64,000 bases of DNA from Roseomonas sp. OT10 (GTDB lineage: Bacteria; Pseudomonadota; Alphaproteobacteria; Acetobacterales; Acetobacteraceae): contig NZ_CP087719.1 in assembly GCF_020991085.1 (NCBI RefSeq), positions 1,508,001 to 1,572,000 of the forward strand, written 5' to 3'. The position numbers were made by a program, and so were the translations under genes. Positions 1 to 8,513 of the stretch are shown piece after piece (position 1 is the first letter of the stretch; every line of letters begins with the position of its first letter). Under the pieces are notes generated by a model. That model made no database searches, was not told the origin of the DNA, and saw only the letters and a program-made list of their open reading frames with translations.

Positions 1-505
1 CGATGGTGCTGTCCGCGAAGGGGGCCGGCTCGGCCGCCGGGGCGGCGGCGACAGGGGCCGGCGGCGCGGAGAGCTGGGCGGCGAAGCGGTCGAAGAACTG
101 GTCCGCCATCTGCTTGGCCGTGCTGTCGATCAGCCGCGCGCCGAGCTGGGCCATCTTGCCGCCCACCTGGGCCTTCACCGCGTATTTCAGCAGGGTGGCG
201 CCCGGGTCGATCTCCTCCAGCGCCACGTCGGCGCCGCCCTTGGCGAAGCCCATGGCGCCGCCATTCCCCTCGCCGGTGATGGTGTAGGAGACGGGCGGGT
301 TGATGTTGGTCAGCGTGACCTTGCCGCCGAACTTCGCCGCCATCGGGCCGATCCGCATGGCCACCCGGGCCTGGAACTGGTCGTCCGCGGTACGCTCCAC
401 CGACTCGCAGCCGGGAATGGCGGCCTTCAGCGCCTCCGGGTCGTTCAGCGCATCCCACACGCGCTGCCGCGGCGCCTCGATCCTCCGCTCGCCGGTCATT
501 TCCAT
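1..505 (-). CDS. CoxG-like SRPBCC family protein (partial, C-terminus off the window)
   Basis: The protein starts at the ATG at 505; a second in-frame ATG lies at 499. It resembles the CO dehydrogenase subunit G (CoxG) family of the SRPBCC/START fold, which helps assemble or membrane-anchor molybdenum hydroxylases. Visible family features are the opening strand GERRIEAPRQRVWDALNDPE, the AIPGCESVE segment near residues 35-43 and a late KMADQFFDRFAAQL helix. These are followed by a Pro/Ala linker of the kind that precedes the C-terminal membrane anchor in CoxG proteins. The end of the gene lies beyond base 1, so the anchor cannot be seen. No cox catalytic genes are in the window. The family is confident; a link to CO dehydrogenase is not. 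Confidence 0.85.
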   Translation of the reverse strand, partial: MEMTGERRIEAPRQRVWDALNDPEALKAAIPGCESVERTADDQFQARVAMRIGPMAAKFGGKVTLTNINPPVSYTITGEGNGGAMGFAKGGADVALEEIDPGATLLKYAVKAQVGGKMAQLGARLIDSTAKQMADQFFDRFAAQLSAPPAPVAAAPAAEPAPFADSTI

Positions 506-687
506 CGACGCAATTCCCTCACCCACTCGCTGGTCGGGCGCCACCCTAAGCGAGACGCCGCGGCCCGGAAACGGCCGGAGGGCGGATTTGCTGCGCCGCC
601 CCGCTCCGGGAAGGGCCCGGATTGGCGCCTGGGGGCGGGCGGGTGTAGGGCCTCCGGGCAGGATGGCCGCGGGGGTGGGCAGGGCGG

Positions 688-2145
688 ATGGCAGGCAGGT
701 GGAGCTCCGGCACATGCCTCCCGGCCAGGATCGGCGGCCTCCGGGGGGCGGTGCCGGCGGCCCTGGCGGGGCTGGCCGTGGTGGCCGCGCCGGCCTTCGC
801 CGCGGCGGAGCCACCGGCCGGGGGCGCGGGGCTGTCGCTGCTCTGGGGCCTGCCCTTCGCCGGCCTGCTGCTCTCCATCGCCCTCCTGCCGCTGCTGGCG
901 GCGCGGCTCTGGCACCATCACTACGGCAAGGTGGCGGCCGGCTGGGCGCTGGCGCTGCTGCTGCCCTTCGCCGCCCTGGCCGGGGCCGGGGCCGCCTTCC
1001 ACCTGCTGGCGCATGTGCTGCTGGGCGAGTACCTGCCCTTCCTCGCGCTGCTCCTCGCCCTCTACGCGACGGGGGGCGGGGTGCTGCTGCGCGGCACGCT
1101 GGTCGGCACGCCCGTGACCAACACCGCCCTGCTGGCCGCCGGCATGGCCGCGGCCTCCGTCATGGGAACCACCGGCGCCTCGATGCTGATGATCCGGCCG
1201 CTGCTGCGGGCCAATGCCTTCCGCCGGCACCGGACCCACACCGTGGTCTTCTTCATCTTCCTAGTCGCCAACCTGGGCGGCAGCCTGACGCCGCTGGGCG
1301 ACCCGCCGCTCTACCTCGGCTTCCTGCGCGGGGTGTCGTTCTTCTGGCCGGTGCGGCATCTGCTGCCGCCCTTCCTGTTCTGCGCCGGGCTGCTCCTGCT
1401 GCTCTATTTCCTGCTCGACCGCCGCGCCTTCGCCCGCGAGGCGCCGATGGCCCCGGCGCTGGCGCCCCACCGGCCGCTGCGGGTGGAGGGGCTGGTGAAC
1501 CTGGCCCTGCTGGGAGTCGTGGTGGGCACCGTGCTGCTCCAGGGGGTCTGGCAGCCCGGCCGGGTCATCGTGCTGGGCCAGCCGATGGGGGTGGAGCGGC
1601 TGCTGGCGGTGGCGGTGTTCCTGGCCGTTGCCTGGGCCTCCGTGCGCCTGACCCCCGCCTCCGTCCGGGAGGCGAACGGCTTCGGCTGGGGCGCGATGAT
1701 CGAGGTGGCGAAGCTCTTCGCCGCCATCTTCGTCACCATGGCCCCGGTGCTGCTGATCCTCCAGGCCGGCGCTTCCGGCGCCGCGGCGCCGCTGGTGGCG
1801 CTGACGGAGGATGCGCTCGGCCGGCCGGTCCCCTGGGTCTACTTCTGGCTGACCGGGGCGCTCTCCTCCTTCCTCGACAACGCGCCGACCTACCTGGTCT
1901 TCTTCGAGCTGGCCGGCGGCGACCCCGCCTGGCTGATGGGGCCGGGGGCGCGCATCCTGGCCGCCATCTCCTGCGGCGCGGTGTTCATGGGCGCCAACTC
2001 CTATATCGGCAACGCGCCGAACCTGATGGTCAAGGCCATCGCCGAGGGGCAGGGTACGCCCATGCCCTCCTTCTTCGGCTATTGTGGCTGGGCCGCCGTG
2101 GTGCTTCTGCCGGTCTTCTTCCTGGCCACGCTGATCTTCTTCTGA
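688..2145 (+). CDS. CitMHS-type sodium:proton antiporter / ion transporter
   Basis: This is a 485-residue polytopic inner-membrane protein with about eleven hydrophobic segments. It resembles the ion-transporter group annotated as sodium:proton antiporter or putative citrate transporter (CitMHS_2 type). Family-like features are the GTTGASMLMIRPLL segment near residues 158-171, then a second conserved run around NLGGSLTPLGDPPLYLGFL, and the late LSSFLDNAPTYLVFFEL and MGANSYIGNAPNLMVKAI half-repeats. The first 40 residues include an Ala-rich hydrophobic run that may be a signal sequence. ATG 688 is the first plausible start; a later start inside the N-terminal segment is possible. It ends 13 bases before the next gene, with GAGGA between them, so the two are probably co-transcribed. 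The transported ion cannot be told from sequence. Confidence 0.8.
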   Translation: MAGRWSSGTCLPARIGGLRGAVPAALAGLAVVAAPAFAAAEPPAGGAGLSLLWGLPFAGLLLSIALLPLLAARLWHHHYGKVAAGWALALLLPFAALAGAGAAFHLLAHVLLGEYLPFLALLLALYATGGGVLLRGTLVGTPVTNTALLAAGMAAASVMGTTGASMLMIRPLLRANAFRRHRTHTVVFFIFLVANLGGSLTPLGDPPLYLGFLRGVSFFWPVRHLLPPFLFCAGLLLLLYFLLDRRAFAREAPMAPALAPHRPLRVEGLVNLALLGVVVGTVLLQGVWQPGRVIVLGQPMGVERLLAVAVFLAVAWASVRLTPASVREANGFGWGAMIEVAKLFAAIFVTMAPVLLILQAGASGAAAPLVALTEDALGRPVPWVYFWLTGALSSFLDNAPTYLVFFELAGGDPAWLMGPGARILAAISCGAVFMGANSYIGNAPNLMVKAIAEGQGTPMPSFFGYCGWAAVVLLPVFFLATLIFF

Positions 2146-2158
2146 GGACGTCCCGACC

Positions 2159-3097
2159 ATGCCCTACGTGATTGCCGCCGACCTGCCCGATGCCCCGGCC
2201 GGGCAGCGCTTCCGCGCCCTGCTGGACCGGCCGGGCATCCTGCGCATGCCCGGCGCGCATTGCGGCATGGCGGCGCTGCTGGCGAAGCGGGCCGGCTTCG
2301 AGGCGCTGTACATGTCGGGCGCCGCCATGTCGGCCAATATGGGCCTGCCCGACCTGGGCATGATCACGGTGGACGACGTCGCCTGGCACATCCGCCAGGT
2401 GGTGCGCGCCTCGGGCCTGCCGGTGCTGGTGGATGGCGACACCGGCTACGGCGAGGCGCTGAACGTGATGAACATGGTCCGCACCTTCGAGGAGATGGGC
2501 GCGGGCGCCGTGCACCTCGAGGACCAGCTGCTGCCGAAGAAGTGCGGCCACCTGAACGACAAGAAGCTGGCCGATGCGCGCGACATGGCGGCCAAGGTGG
2601 CGGCGGCCCGCAAGGCGCGGCGGAACCTCTTCCTCATCGCCCGGACCGACGCGGCGGCCAGCGAGGGGATGGACGGCGCCGTGGCGCGGGCGAAGCTCTA
2701 CCTGGAGGCCGGGGCGGACGCGATCTTCCCCGAGGCGCTGACCACCGCCGAGATGTTCCGGGAGTTCGCCCGCCGCATGCCCGGCGTGACGCTGCTGGCG
2801 AACATGACCGAGTTCGGCCGCACCCCTTTCTTCACGGACAAGGAGTTCGAGGAGATGGGCTATGCCATGGTCATCTGGCCGGTCAGCCAGCTCCGCATCG
2901 CCAACAAGGCGATGGAGGAGCTCTATGCCGCGATCAACCGCGATGGCGGGACCATGAAGATGCTCGACCGGATGCAGACGCGGGCCGAGCTCTACGAGAC
3001 CATCGGCTACCACGACTACGAGGCGCTGGACGCGACCCTGGTGAAGACGGTCATCCCCCAGGGCATGCCGCAGGACGGCAGCAAGGCGGCGGAGTGA
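2159..3097 (+). CDS. Isocitrate lyase / PEP mutase family enzyme (methylisocitrate-lyase-like)
   Basis: This 312-residue cytosolic TIM-barrel enzyme belongs to the isocitrate lyase/phosphoenolpyruvate mutase superfamily. The superfamily signature KKCGH is at residues 127-131. The metal-binding DGDTGYG loop is at 92-98, and EDQLLPKK leads into the active-site loop. The length fits methylisocitrate lyase or carboxyphosphonoenolpyruvate mutase. No prpC or prpD lies nearby, so a role in the methylcitrate cycle is not supported by context. The family also includes oxaloacetate decarboxylases and 2,3-dimethylmalate lyases. GAGGA about 8 bases before ATG 2159 supports the start. The stop overlaps the GTG of the following DUF192 gene (GTGA), which suggests translational coupling. 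Confidence 0.85.
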   Translation: MPYVIAADLPDAPAGQRFRALLDRPGILRMPGAHCGMAALLAKRAGFEALYMSGAAMSANMGLPDLGMITVDDVAWHIRQVVRASGLPVLVDGDTGYGEALNVMNMVRTFEEMGAGAVHLEDQLLPKKCGHLNDKKLADARDMAAKVAAARKARRNLFLIARTDAAASEGMDGAVARAKLYLEAGADAIFPEALTTAEMFREFARRMPGVTLLANMTEFGRTPFFTDKEFEEMGYAMVIWPVSQLRIANKAMEELYAAINRDGGTMKMLDRMQTRAELYETIGYHDYEALDATLVKTVIPQGMPQDGSKAAE

Positions 3098-3585
3098 CCG
3101 TCTTGCGCCGGCGACGCCTGCTCCGTCTGGCCCTGGCGGCGCCGCTCGCCGCCGGGCCGCTGGCGGCCCGGGCCCAGACCGGGCCGCAGCCGCACCTGCC
3201 GACCGAGCGGCTGACCATCGTCACCCGCGACGGCAAGCGCCACGACTTCAACGTGGAGATGGCGCTCTCGCCCGAGCAGCAGACGGTGGGGCTGATGTTC
3301 CGCACCTCCGTCCCGGCCGATGGCGGCATGCTGTTCGACTGGGGCATGCCGCGCGAGAGCGCGATGTGGATGCGCAACACCGTCACCTCGCTGGACATGG
3401 TGTTCATCACCGCGGATGGCCGGGTGCACCGGGTCGCGGAGCGCACCGTGCCGCTCAGCCTCGCCACCATCGAGAGCCGCGGCCCGGTGCGCGCGACGCT
3501 GGAGCTGGCGGCGGGCACCGCCGAGCGGCTGGGCATCCACCCCGGCGACAGGGTGGAGCAGCGGATCTTCGGCAACGCGCGCTGA
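3094..3585 (+). CDS. DUF192 family exported protein
   Basis: This is a 163-residue protein read from GTG 3094, whose last two bases fall inside the stop of the upstream lyase gene. The first 28 residues are an Arg-rich start plus hydrophobic run ending in AARAQ, a likely export signal. The remainder is a single DUF192 domain: strand TIVTRDGKRHDFNVEMA, the conserved EQQTVGLMFR segment, GMLFDWG and the MWMRNTVTSLDMVFI core, ending GIHPGDRVEQRIFG. The biochemical role of DUF192 is unknown. The family is common in alphaproteobacteria as a small periplasmic or lipid-anchored protein. The overlap with the lyase gene points to co-expression rather than shared function. Confidence 0.88.
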   Translation: MTVLRRRRLLRLALAAPLAAGPLAARAQTGPQPHLPTERLTIVTRDGKRHDFNVEMALSPEQQTVGLMFRTSVPADGGMLFDWGMPRESAMWMRNTVTSLDMVFITADGRVHRVAERTVPLSLATIESRGPVRATLELAAGTAERLGIHPGDRVEQRIFGNAR

Positions 3586-3672
3586 TCCGGGCGCCGGGGC
3601 AGGCGGCGCGTTGACGCTGCGCCGCACCCTCCCATAGCCTCCTGCCCCAAGGACAACCGGGGGCTGGAAGCC

Positions 3673-5265
3673 ATGCGTCGTCGGACTCTGCTGGGGAGCG
3701 CCGCCGCGGGCGGGCTTGCCGCGCTCGCCTCGCCGGCCGTGGCGCAGCCCGCGCGCACCGCCGCCCTGCGCTTCGTGCCGCAGGCGAACCTGACGGCGCT
3801 GGACCCGATCTGGACCTCGGCCATCGTCACGCAGATGCATGGCTATGCGGTCTATGACACGCTCTATGCCGTGGACTCGCAGCAGCGGCCGCAACCGCAG
3901 ATGGCGGAGGGCCACACCGTCTCGGATGACGGCCGGGTCTGGCGTATCCGCCTGCGCGAGGGGCTGAAGTTCCACGACGACACGCCGGTGCGGGCGCAGG
4001 ACTGCGCCGCCAGCCTGGAGCGGTGGTCGAAGCGCGACGGCTTCGGCCAGGCGCTGGCGCGCTCGGTCGACAGCTGGGGCGCGGCGGACGACCGCACGCT
4101 GGAGATCCGGCTGAAGCGGCCCTTCCCGCTGCTGCTGGATGCCATCGCCAAGCCGGACGCCAACGTCGCCTTCATCATGCCCGAGCGCGTGGCGCGCGGC
4201 ACGGACGCCAACACCCAGATCACGGAGATCGTCGGCTCCGGCCCCTATCGCTTCCTGCGCGACGAGTTCGTCACCGGCAGCCGCGTCGCCTATGCGAAGT
4301 TCGACGGCTATGTGCCGCGCCAGGGCGCGCCGGACTGGGCGACGGGCGGCAAGGTCGCGCACTACCCGCGCATCGAGTGGCACATCCTGACCGACCCGGC
4401 GACGGCGGCGGCCGCCTTGCAGAACGGCGAGGTGGACTGGCTGGAACAGCCGCTGGGCGATCTGATCCCGACGCTGAAGCGCAACCGCGACATCACGGTG
4501 GACGTGCTGGCGCCGGCCGGCACGATGAGCGTGATGCGGCTGAACCACCTGCAACCGCCCTTCGACAACCCGAAGGTGCGCCGCGCCGTGGCGCTGGCGG
4601 TGAACCAGCCGGACTACATGACCGCCATCCTGGGCGACGAGAAATCCGTCTGGCGCGAGTGCCACAGCCTGTTCCCCTGCGGCACGCCCTACGGCGTCGA
4701 GAACCTCTCAGCCCTCAACGCCCCGCCGCGCAGCCTGGACCGGGCCAAGCAGGCGCTCGCTGAATCGGGCTATGCCGGGCAGAAGGTGGTCATCATCAAC
4801 CCCACCGACTTCCCGCTGATCGCGCCGCACGGCCAGATCACCGCCGATGCGCTGCGGCGGATCGGGATGAACGTGGAGCTGGCGGAGACGGACTGGGGCA
4901 CGGTGGTGCAGCGCCGCGCCTCGCGCGAGCCGGTGGAGAAGGGCGGCTGGAGCATCTTCCACACCTTCGGCTCGGCGCTGGCCTACCTGAACCCGGCCGT
5001 CTCCACCCTGGTCCGGGGCAACGGAGCGGCGGGCTGGTTCGGCTGGTACACCAGCCCGGGGACGGAGGAGAAGATCCAGGCCTGGTTCGACGCCGCGGAC
5101 CCGGCCGACCAGAAGCGCTTGGCCGAGGAGATCAACCGGGTCGCCCAGGACGACGTGGCCACGGTGCCGCTGGGCCAGTTCTTCATCCGCAGCGCCTGGC
5201 GCAAGAGCATCACGCCGCCGCTGAAGGGCTCGATGCCGTACATGTGGGGGGTGAAGCCGGCCTGA
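3673..5265 (+). CDS. ABC transporter substrate-binding protein, family 5 (peptide/nickel type)
   Basis: This 530-residue periplasmic solute-binding protein is of the DppA/OppA class. The N-terminus MRRRTLLGSAAAGGLAAL carries a twin-arginine-like motif followed by a hydrophobic run and an AVAQP cleavage region. Family landmarks are LTALDPIWTS near residues 40-50, MAEGHTVSDDGRVWRIRLREGLKFHD near 76-103 and VRRAVALAVNQPDYM near 305-320. No permease or ATPase genes are adjacent, so this is an orphan binding protein. It must work with an importer encoded elsewhere or act as a receptor. It ends 13 bases before the convergent metallo-hydrolase gene. The ligand cannot be predicted. Confidence 0.92.
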   Translation: MRRRTLLGSAAAGGLAALASPAVAQPARTAALRFVPQANLTALDPIWTSAIVTQMHGYAVYDTLYAVDSQQRPQPQMAEGHTVSDDGRVWRIRLREGLKFHDDTPVRAQDCAASLERWSKRDGFGQALARSVDSWGAADDRTLEIRLKRPFPLLLDAIAKPDANVAFIMPERVARGTDANTQITEIVGSGPYRFLRDEFVTGSRVAYAKFDGYVPRQGAPDWATGGKVAHYPRIEWHILTDPATAAAALQNGEVDWLEQPLGDLIPTLKRNRDITVDVLAPAGTMSVMRLNHLQPPFDNPKVRRAVALAVNQPDYMTAILGDEKSVWRECHSLFPCGTPYGVENLSALNAPPRSLDRAKQALAESGYAGQKVVIINPTDFPLIAPHGQITADALRRIGMNVELAETDWGTVVQRRASREPVEKGGWSIFHTFGSALAYLNPAVSTLVRGNGAAGWFGWYTSPGTEEKIQAWFDAADPADQKRLAEEINRVAQDDVATVPLGQFFIRSAWRKSITPPLKGSMPYMWGVKPA

Positions 5266-5278
5266 CCGGCCCGTCCCG

Positions 5279-6247
5279 CTACATCGGCAGCACCAGCGTC
5301 TCGCCGAAGGCGGGCACGCGGAAGGCGTCGGGCGGCAACCCGGCGGCCTCCCGCGCCGCCTCCATTCCCAGCACCGGCGCGTCGATCGCCTCCCGCGTCA
5401 GGCGGAAGGTGCCGAAATGCATGGCCACCGCCGTCCGCACCCGCAGGTCGCCGCGCATCCGCACCGCCTCCTCCGGGTCCACATGGACGACCTGCATGAA
5501 CCAGCGCGGCTCGTAGGCGCCGATCGGGACCAGCCCGACGCCGAAGGGACCGAGGCGTGCCCCGATCTCCGCTAGGTGCGGGCCATAGGCGGTGTCGCCC
5601 GCGAAGAAGAACCGCCCGCCTCCACGGGTCGTCACCGCGAAGCCGCCCCAGAGCATGCGGCCCGCGTCGCGAAAGCTCCGCGCGGAGAAATGCCGCATCG
5701 GCAGGTAGGTGGCCATCGCGCCCTGCGGCAGGGCCGACTCCTGCCACCAGTCCAGCTCCTCCGCCCCCGCGATCCCCTTGCGCGCGAGGTAGGCGCCGCA
5801 GCCCAGCCCGGTGAGGATGCGCGGGGCGCGCAGCGCGCGGAGCGTCGGCAGGTCCATGTGGTCGTAGTGGTTGTGCGACAGCAGCACCGCGTCGATCGGC
5901 GGCAATGCTTCCAGGGCCAGGGCGGGCGCCCGGTGGCGCTTCGGCCCGGCGAAGGAGAGGGGGCTGCAACGCGCGCTCCAGATCGGGTCGGTCAGCAGGG
6001 TCGGGCCGCCGGCGAAGCGGATCAGGAAGCTGTCATGGCCGATGAAGGTCACCGCCACATGGCCCGGCGGCGGCTCGGCCGGCGGGGGGAGCGGCGGGTC
6101 CTCCACCCATTCCGGCCAGGGCGGGCCGGGCGGTTCCCGGCGCAGCTTCCACACCGCGCGCCAGGGCTGGCCGGCGCGGCCGCCATCCGGGTTCAGGAAG
6201 CGCCCGCCCGGGCCGCGCCGGGCTCCGGCGGGTGGCGCCTCGCTCAA
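5279..6247 (-). CDS. MBL-fold metallo-hydrolase, UlaG/NAPE-PLD type
   Basis: About 322 residues with a metallo-beta-lactamase fold. The zinc motif HNHYDH is at residues 125-130, preceded by the TFIGHDSFLI strand and LLTDPIWSAR, typical of the UlaG / NAPE-phospholipase-D-like branch. Later ligands are in MRHFSAR, FFAGDTAYG and AMHFGTF. I take the start as TTG 6247, because its last two bases lie within the stop codon of the upstream DUF815 gene (TTGA). The frame stays open far upstream, but that part overlaps the DUF815 gene and has no homology-like character. The protein is probably cytosolic. The substrate is unknown: phosphodiesters and lactones are both used in this branch. Confidence 0.85.
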   Translation of the reverse strand: MSEAPPAGARRGPGGRFLNPDGGRAGQPWRAVWKLRREPPGPPWPEWVEDPPLPPPAEPPPGHVAVTFIGHDSFLIRFAGGPTLLTDPIWSARCSPLSFAGPKRHRAPALALEALPPIDAVLLSHNHYDHMDLPTLRALRAPRILTGLGCGAYLARKGIAGAEELDWWQESALPQGAMATYLPMRHFSARSFRDAGRMLWGGFAVTTRGGGRFFFAGDTAYGPHLAEIGARLGPFGVGLVPIGAYEPRWFMQVVHVDPEEAVRMRGDLRVRTAVAMHFGTFRLTREAIDAPVLGMEAAREAAGLPPDAFRVPAFGETLVLPM

Positions 6248-7104
6248 GCGGGGATGCGCACGCCCTGGCGGCCGGCCAGGTCGGTGATGTACTGCCACGC
6301 CACCCGGCCGGAGCGGGAGCCGCGGGTGACGGTCCATTCCTTGGCCCCGGCATGCAGCTCCTCCACCGGGACCTCGATCCCCAGCGCCTCGGCATAGCCC
6401 TCGACCATGGCGAGGTAGGTGGGCTGGTCGCAATTGTGGAAGCCGATCCACAGGCCGAAGCGGTCGGAGAGGCTGACCTTCTCCTCCACCGCCTCGCCCG
6501 GGTTGATGGCGCTGGACCGCTCGTTCTCGATCATGTCGCGCGGCATCAGGTGGCGACGGTTCGAGGTGGCATAGAACAGCACGTTGGCCGGCCGTCCCTC
6601 GATGCCGCCGTCCAGCACCGATTTCAGCGCCTTGTAGTCCGCATCCTCCTTCTCGAAGGAGAGGTCGTCGCAGAAGACCAGCGCCCGCCGCTCCTGCCCG
6701 CGCAGGAGGGTCAGCAGATCGGGCAGGGTGCGGATGTCCTCGCGATGGATCTCGATCAGCGCCAGGCTGCCCGGCACCTCCGCATTGGCCGTGGCGTGCG
6801 CCGCCTTGACCAGCGACGACTTGCCCATGCCGCGCGAGCCCCAGAGCATCGCGTTGTTGGCCGGGAAGCCGCGGGCAAAGCGCAGCGTGTTCTCCAGCAG
6901 GATGTCCTTCTGCCGGTCCACCCCGCGCAGCAGGTCGATCGCGACCGCCGAGACCTTCGGCACCGGCACCAGCCGGGGGGAGGGTCCCGGGTGCCAGACG
7001 AAGGCATCCGCCCCTTCCAGGCCGGGCGGCTCGGGCGGCACGGGCGCCATCCGCTCCAGCGCGGCGGCGATGCGGTTCAGGGCCGGCAGCAGATCGGCAT
7101 CCAT
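6244..7104 (-). CDS. DUF815 family AAA ATPase
   Basis: A 286-residue P-loop ATPase of the DUF815 family. The Walker A loop GSRGMGKSSLV is at about residues 89-99, the Walker B-like RALVFCDDLSFE at about 147-158 and the sensor-like LFYATSNRRHLMPRDM near 182-197. The C-terminus has the family RSGRVAWQYITDLAGRQGV. The family is widespread in alphaproteobacteria, but its client is not established. ATG 7104 is chosen because the upstream in-frame extension runs through yajC on the other strand and is not protein-like. The gene is divergent from yajC, with a 168-base space that contains a run of nine G. It is translationally coupled to the downstream metallo-hydrolase. Confidence 0.9.
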   Translation of the reverse strand: MDADLLPALNRIAAALERMAPVPPEPPGLEGADAFVWHPGPSPRLVPVPKVSAVAIDLLRGVDRQKDILLENTLRFARGFPANNAMLWGSRGMGKSSLVKAAHATANAEVPGSLALIEIHREDIRTLPDLLTLLRGQERRALVFCDDLSFEKEDADYKALKSVLDGGIEGRPANVLFYATSNRRHLMPRDMIENERSSAINPGEAVEEKVSLSDRFGLWIGFHNCDQPTYLAMVEGYAEALGIEVPVEELHAGAKEWTVTRGSRSGRVAWQYITDLAGRQGVRIPA

Positions 7105-7272
7105 GGCGGGACAGGCAGGCTCCGGTTGGGTCGGCACGGAGGGGCCCGGGAGGGATCGCGGGGGAGATCCCGGGGGGGGGCGTCCGGAAGGCCGACCGGC
7201 AAGGCGGGTTGACGGCAGGGGGGCGGAAGCTAGGTTCCGCCCTCCTCCTTCGCAAGCCGGGAACGCCCGTTC

Positions 7273-7626
7273 ATGTTCATCAGCCCCGCCTACGCCCAGG
7301 ACGCCGCCGGAGCAGGCGGTGCCGCCGCCATGGCGATGCAGATCCTGCCGCTCGCCCTGATCTTCGTCGTCTTCTACTTCCTGCTCATCCGGCCGCAGCA
7401 GAAGAAGATGAAGGAGCACCGGGACATGCTGGGCACACTCAAGCGGTCCGACCGCATCGTCACGGCGGGCGGCATCGTCGGCACCATCACCAAGGTCAAG
7501 GAAGGCTCGGACGAGATCGAGGTGGAAATCGCCCCGAACGTCCGCGTCACCGTCGTGCGCGGCACCATCGGCAGCGTGGTGCGGCCGCAGGCGGCAAACG
7601 ACGCGGCGGTCTCCGCCAAGGGCTGA
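7273..7626 (+). CDS. yajC: Preprotein translocase subunit YajC
   Basis: A 117-residue protein with one membrane segment (about residues 22-42, ending FYFLLIRPQQKKMKEH), the hallmark of YajC. YajC is the small accessory subunit of the SecDF-YajC complex at the inner-membrane Sec translocon. The rest is a cytoplasmic beta domain with RIVTAGGIVGTITKV. The start ATG 7273 gives the short extracytoplasmic N-terminus usual for the family. In many alphaproteobacteria secD and secF follow directly. Here a strong terminator hairpin follows and the next gene is sodB on the other strand, so the secDF genes must be elsewhere. Confidence 0.95.
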   Translation: MFISPAYAQDAAGAGGAAAMAMQILPLALIFVVFYFLLIRPQQKKMKEHRDMLGTLKRSDRIVTAGGIVGTITKVKEGSDEIEVEIAPNVRVTVVRGTIGSVVRPQAANDAAVSAKG

Positions 7627-7670
7627 TGCCGCACGGGCCCCGGGCCCGCCGGTACGAACCCACCGGAACG

Positions 7671-7705
7671 AACGGGGCGCCCCGGTGAAGGGACGCCCCG
7701 TTTTT
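7671..7705 (+). terminator. Rho-independent terminator after yajC
   Basis: The arms 7671-7682 and 7691-7702 pair over 12 positions with one mismatch (AACGGGGCG core) around an 8-base loop. A run of five T follows at 7701-7705. It lies 44 bases after the yajC stop, between convergent yajC and sodB. Confidence 0.88.
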
Positions 7706-7764
7706 CATGCCTCCCGCGCCGGGGTTGGGGCCATGGCCGCCCCGCCCGGACGCGGGGGTGCCGG

Positions 7765-8403
7765 TCAGGCCGTCTGGCCGCTCTTCAGGCCGCCCTGCTG
7801 CAGCAGGGCCGCCACGACCTCCCAGTTCACCAGCTTGTCGATGAAGTTCTGGAGGTAGTCCGGGCGGCGGTTGCGGAAATCGACGTAGTAGGAGTGCTCC
7901 CACACGTCCACGCCGAGGATGGGCGTGCCCTCGCCGGTGGAGAGCGGGTTGGCGCCGTTCGGGGTCTTGGTGACCTTCAGCTTGCCGCTGCCATCGACGA
8001 TCAGCCACGCCCAGCCGGAGCCGAACTGCGTCACGCCCGCCTGCTTGAAGTCCTCCTTGAACTTGGCGAGGCCGCCCAGGTCGCTGTCGACCTTCGCCGC
8101 CAGCGCGGCCGGCAGGCTGTCGCCGCCGCCGTTCGGGGACATCACCTGCCAGAACAGGATGTGGTTGTAGTGCTGGCCGGCCTGGTTGAGCACGGGCTGG
8201 GACTCGGCGCCGCCGGCCCCGGCCGCCTTCACGATCTCCTCCAGGCTCTTCCCGGCCAGGCCCTTGCTCTCGATCATGCCGTTGAGCGCGGTGACATAGG
8301 CCTGGTGGTGCTTGTCGTGGTGCAGCTCCAGCGTCTCCTGGGACATGCCGCGGGCCGCGAGGGCGCCGGCATCGTAGGGCAGCGGGGGCAGGCTGAAGGC
8401 CAT
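7765..8403 (-). CDS. sodB: Superoxide dismutase, iron type
   Basis: This 212-residue cytosolic enzyme converts superoxide to hydrogen peroxide and oxygen. The four metal ligands are recognisable: His in LELHHDKHH near residue 27, His in HYNHILFW, and Asp and His in DVWEHSYY. The Gln in NQAGQHYNH, four residues before the second His, sits where iron enzymes carry their outer-sphere Gln. The matching late Gln of manganese enzymes is absent (NGANPLS). This favours Fe, though cambialistic use cannot be excluded. There is no signal peptide. The gene is convergent with yajC and divergent from the squalene-synthase-like gene. Confidence 0.95.
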   Translation of the reverse strand: MAFSLPPLPYDAGALAARGMSQETLELHHDKHHQAYVTALNGMIESKGLAGKSLEEIVKAAGAGGAESQPVLNQAGQHYNHILFWQVMSPNGGGDSLPAALAAKVDSDLGGLAKFKEDFKQAGVTQFGSGWAWLIVDGSGKLKVTKTPNGANPLSTGEGTPILGVDVWEHSYYVDFRNRRPDYLQNFIDKLVNWEVVAALLQQGGLKSGQTA

Positions 8404-8513
8404 CTGGGTCTCTCCCGTGGTTGGGACCGCGCGGAAGGTGGGCAGGTGTTACAGCAGCGTCAACCGGGGGCGCCGCTGGACGTGACGCCGCGGCTTCGCC
8501 AGAACCCCGTCCG